Below, piece by piece: positions 5,865 through 7,275 of a stretch of DNA of 7,275 nt. The stretch covers positions 1 to 7,275 of the forward strand of contig DAOTUD010000171.1 of assembly GCA_034437275.1 (NCBI GenBank), in the 5' to 3' direction. Origin of the DNA: TC-15 sp034437275 (GTDB lineage Bacteria; Chloroflexota; Anaerolineae; Aggregatilineales; Aggregatilineaceae). The position numbers and the translations under genes are program-made. The number at the start of each line of letters is the position of its first letter. Within the stretch, counting starts at the first letter, position 1. The notes below the pieces were generated by a model. The model saw nothing but the letters and a program-made list of their open reading frames with translations, ran no database searches and was not told the origin of the DNA.

Positions 5865-5967
5865 GCCCTCATCCCCAACCCTTCTCCCTCAGGGAGAAGG
5901 GAGTAGGCGTGCCGTTAATCCCTCTCCCTGAGGGAGAGGGACCCGGCTCCGCCGGAAGGGTGAGGGC
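5865..5967. repeat. Multi-hairpin intergenic repeat element, about 103 bp
   Basis: The ends are a terminal inverted repeat: GCCCTCATCCC (5865-5875) against GGGTGAGGGC (5958-5967), one mismatch. Inside are an 11-bp hairpin (CCCTTCTCCCT/AGGGAGAAGGG, 5879-5901), a 10-bp hairpin (CCCTCTCCCT/AGGGAGAGGG, 5920-5940) and a small CCGGC/GCCGG stem (5943-5955). It does not code for protein. It lies between the HMG-CoA synthase and thiolase-like genes and may attenuate or process a shared transcript. The form is that of a non-autonomous, REP- or MITE-like dispersed repeat. Confidence 0.7.
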
Positions 5968-6024
5968 AACAATCGGCGCAAAACTGGTTCGCCAACGGCA
6001 TCGCGTGCGGGGAGAGGTAGAACT

Positions 6025-7113
6025 CTAATCCACCCGCAGCTTGCCCCGGTAGCGCGTATACAGCGCGTAGTCGATCGCGGTGCGGCGCGCGACGTAATCC
6101 TGCGTTTTTGGCGCGCGGTCGCGGCGCGCGGTGATGGCGTCCTGCACCACCAGGTCGAAGGCGTCCGACCCGGCCCCGCTGCCGTAGCTCACCATCAGGA
6201 CCCGGTCGCCCGGTTCCGCCACGTCGAGCGTGCCCGTCAGCCCGAGCAGCGACGACCCGGCGTACACGTTGCCGACCAGCCCAGAGAGCAGGCCCGGCTC
6301 CAGTTGTTCCGGCGCGAAGCCGAGTATCTTCCCCGCGCGCGAGGGGAACTTGACGTTCGGCTGGTGGAAGATCGCCCAGCGGTAATCCTGCGCGGTGGTG
6401 CCCATCATGTCCATCAGGCGCTGCGCGGCGCTGAGCGTGTGCTGGAAGTACGCCGGCTCGCCCGTGAAGCGGTCCCCGTGCGAGGGGTACGTTTCGTGCG
6501 CGCGCCGCCAGAAGTCGGGCGTGTCGGTCACATACGAGTAACTGCCTTGCAGCATGGCCAGGCTGTCCGCGCCCGGCCCCAGCAAGAACGCCGCGCCGCC
6601 CGCCGCCGCCGTGTACTCCAGCGGATCGCCGGGGCGGCCCTGCGCGGTGTCCATGCCAACCGCCAGCACGTACTGGCCCATGCCGGAGCCGACGAAGCCG
6701 ATCCCGGCCTGCATCGCTTCCGACCCGGCCTTGCACGCGAATTCCCAATCGGCGGCCTGGATGTTGGGGGCCGCGCCGATGCTTTCGGCGACGACGGTCG
6801 CCGAGGGTTTGACGGCGTAGGGGTGGCTCTCGCTGCCGATCCACACCGCGCGAATTTCGCGCGGGTCGATCGCGGCGCGTTTGAGCGCGTTTTGCGCCGC
6901 TTCGATGGACATCGTGATCACGTCTTCGTCCAGCCCGGCGACGGCTTTTTCCTTGACCGGCGAGCCGCCAGCCCCGCCCGTCCACACGCGGGCGACTTCG
7001 GTCCCCGGCAGGCGATAGCGCGGCACATACGCGCCATAGCCCACGATGCCGACCGGGCGGTCGGTCTTGAGCACGCTCTGTCCGATTTTCAACGGGTTGC
7101 TTTCGTTGGCCAT
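6025..7113 (-). CDS. Hydroxymethylglutaryl-CoA synthase, archaeal type
   Basis: Predicted 362-residue cytosolic enzyme of the mevalonate pathway: acetyl-CoA + acetoacetyl-CoA + H2O give HMG-CoA + CoA. Diagnostic stretches are VGIVGYGAYVPRYRLPG (21-37), DEDVITMSIEAAQNAL (62-77), WIGSESHPYAVKPSATVVAE (91-110), DWEFACKAGSEAMQ (122-135), WAIFHQPNVKFP (246-257), GNVYAGSSLLGL (281-292) and SYGSGAGSDAF (309-319). The catalytic triad is present: Glu95, Cys127 (codon 6735-6733) and His250. Wording and length match the archaeal ~350-residue family rather than eukaryotic or Firmicutes MvaS. About 20 extra N-terminal residues precede the usual start at VGIVGYG; this start is kept because GGAGAG lies 9 nt upstream. 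In archaea this enzyme works in a complex with a thiolase and a DUF35 OB-fold protein. A thiolase homologue follows here, but no DUF35 gene is visible. Confidence 0.95.
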   Translation of the reverse strand: MANESNPLKIGQSVLKTDRPVGIVGYGAYVPRYRLPGTEVARVWTGGAGGSPVKEKAVAGLDEDVITMSIEAAQNALKRAAIDPREIRAVWIGSESHPYAVKPSATVVAESIGAAPNIQAADWEFACKAGSEAMQAGIGFVGSGMGQYVLAVGMDTAQGRPGDPLEYTAAAGGAAFLLGPGADSLAMLQGSYSYVTDTPDFWRRAHETYPSHGDRFTGEPAYFQHTLSAAQRLMDMMGTTAQDYRWAIFHQPNVKFPSRAGKILGFAPEQLEPGLLSGLVGNVYAGSSLLGLTGTLDVAEPGDRVLMVSYGSGAGSDAFDLVVQDAITARRDRAPKTQDYVARRTAIDYALYTRYRGKLRVD

Positions 7114-7157
7114 AGAAAAGAACTCTCCAAACAGTTGCTGCTTGTTGCGTGGTTACC

Positions 7158-7186
7158 GTAATATCATGCCCCATCGGCATGAGCAA
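7158..7186 (-). promoter_or_regulatory. Candidate HMG-CoA synthase promoter with a 17-bp dyad in the spacer
   Basis: On the - strand, TTGCTC (7186-7181) as -35 and TATTAC (7163-7158) as -10 are 17 bp apart; 3/6 and 4/6 match the consensus. The spacer carries a perfect 6-5-6 inverted repeat, CATGCC-GATGG-GGCATG (7181-7165), which could be an operator. The predicted start near 7151 gives a leader of about 38 nt with the ribosome binding site. Confidence 0.4.
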
Positions 7187-7275
7187 CGCCCTAACACTGG
7201 TTTAAATCTTAGCAGGGATCGTCTCTCAAAAGCTGTCAGAAGCTACCAGATCAGTGGCGGGTGGCCCCCCCCCCC

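Noticed and set aside
5865..5967. CRISPR array
   Set aside because: The repeated words are self-complementary hairpins of unequal sequence with no regular spacers; only two similar units are present and no cas gene is nearby.
5915..7186. 423-codon open frame on the - strand overlapping HMG-CoA synthase
   Set aside because: It is an alternative frame of the synthase gene, Arg-rich with no motifs. It runs through the repeat element and its start lies upstream of the synthase leader.

Overview
The window looks like high-GC bacterial chromosome (my estimate is a little over 60% GC) from a free-living lineage, most plausibly Chloroflexota (Anaerolineae-like). The assignment is an inference. It rests on an archaeal-type HMG-CoA synthase beside a thiolase-family protein, a ParB-like family I associate with Chloroflexota and Actinobacteria, and several intergenic hairpin repeats built on CCCTCAYCCCC and CCCTCTCCC. 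No rRNA, tRNA, CRISPR array or transposase was seen.

Layout. Positions 1-202 are non-coding upstream sequence. At 203-1426 on the + strand is a PLP-dependent alpha-oxoamine synthase of the serine-palmitoyltransferase-like branch, closed by a clear intrinsic terminator (1451-1484). All other genes lie on the - strand. Read from high to low coordinates they are an archaeal-type HMG-CoA synthase (7113-6025), a thiolase-superfamily protein (5783-4626), a small two-helix membrane protein (4428-3751), a ParB/sulfiredoxin-fold protein (3651-2749) and an aldo/keto reductase (2507-1518).

How the genes work together. HMG-CoA synthase and the thiolase homologue would normally form the acetyl-CoA to HMG-CoA entry of the mevalonate pathway. 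Here the thiolase homologue lacks the nucleophilic Cys (Asp83 instead), the GHP histidine (Asn332) and a third catalytic-loop position (Leu367), while the synthase next door keeps its Glu/Cys/His triad. The two genes are separated by 241 bp that contain a multi-hairpin repeat. No DUF35 (OB-fold) partner gene is visible.

The aldo/keto reductase and the ParB-like gene each have, just upstream, an 18-bp perfect palindrome (CTTCGAG-N4-CTCGAAG) overlapping a TTGACT -35 box and followed by a -10 box at 19-bp spacing. This is the architecture of promoters activated by MerR-family regulators. The two genes therefore appear to form a small regulon under one MerR-type regulator that is not encoded in this window. 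The substituted thiolase and this twin-operator regulon are the two most interesting observations.

No gene-free stretch exceeds 300 bases. The larger gaps (1-202, 2508-2748, 4435-4625, 5784-6024, 7114-7275) hold promoters, terminators and hairpin repeats, described below.
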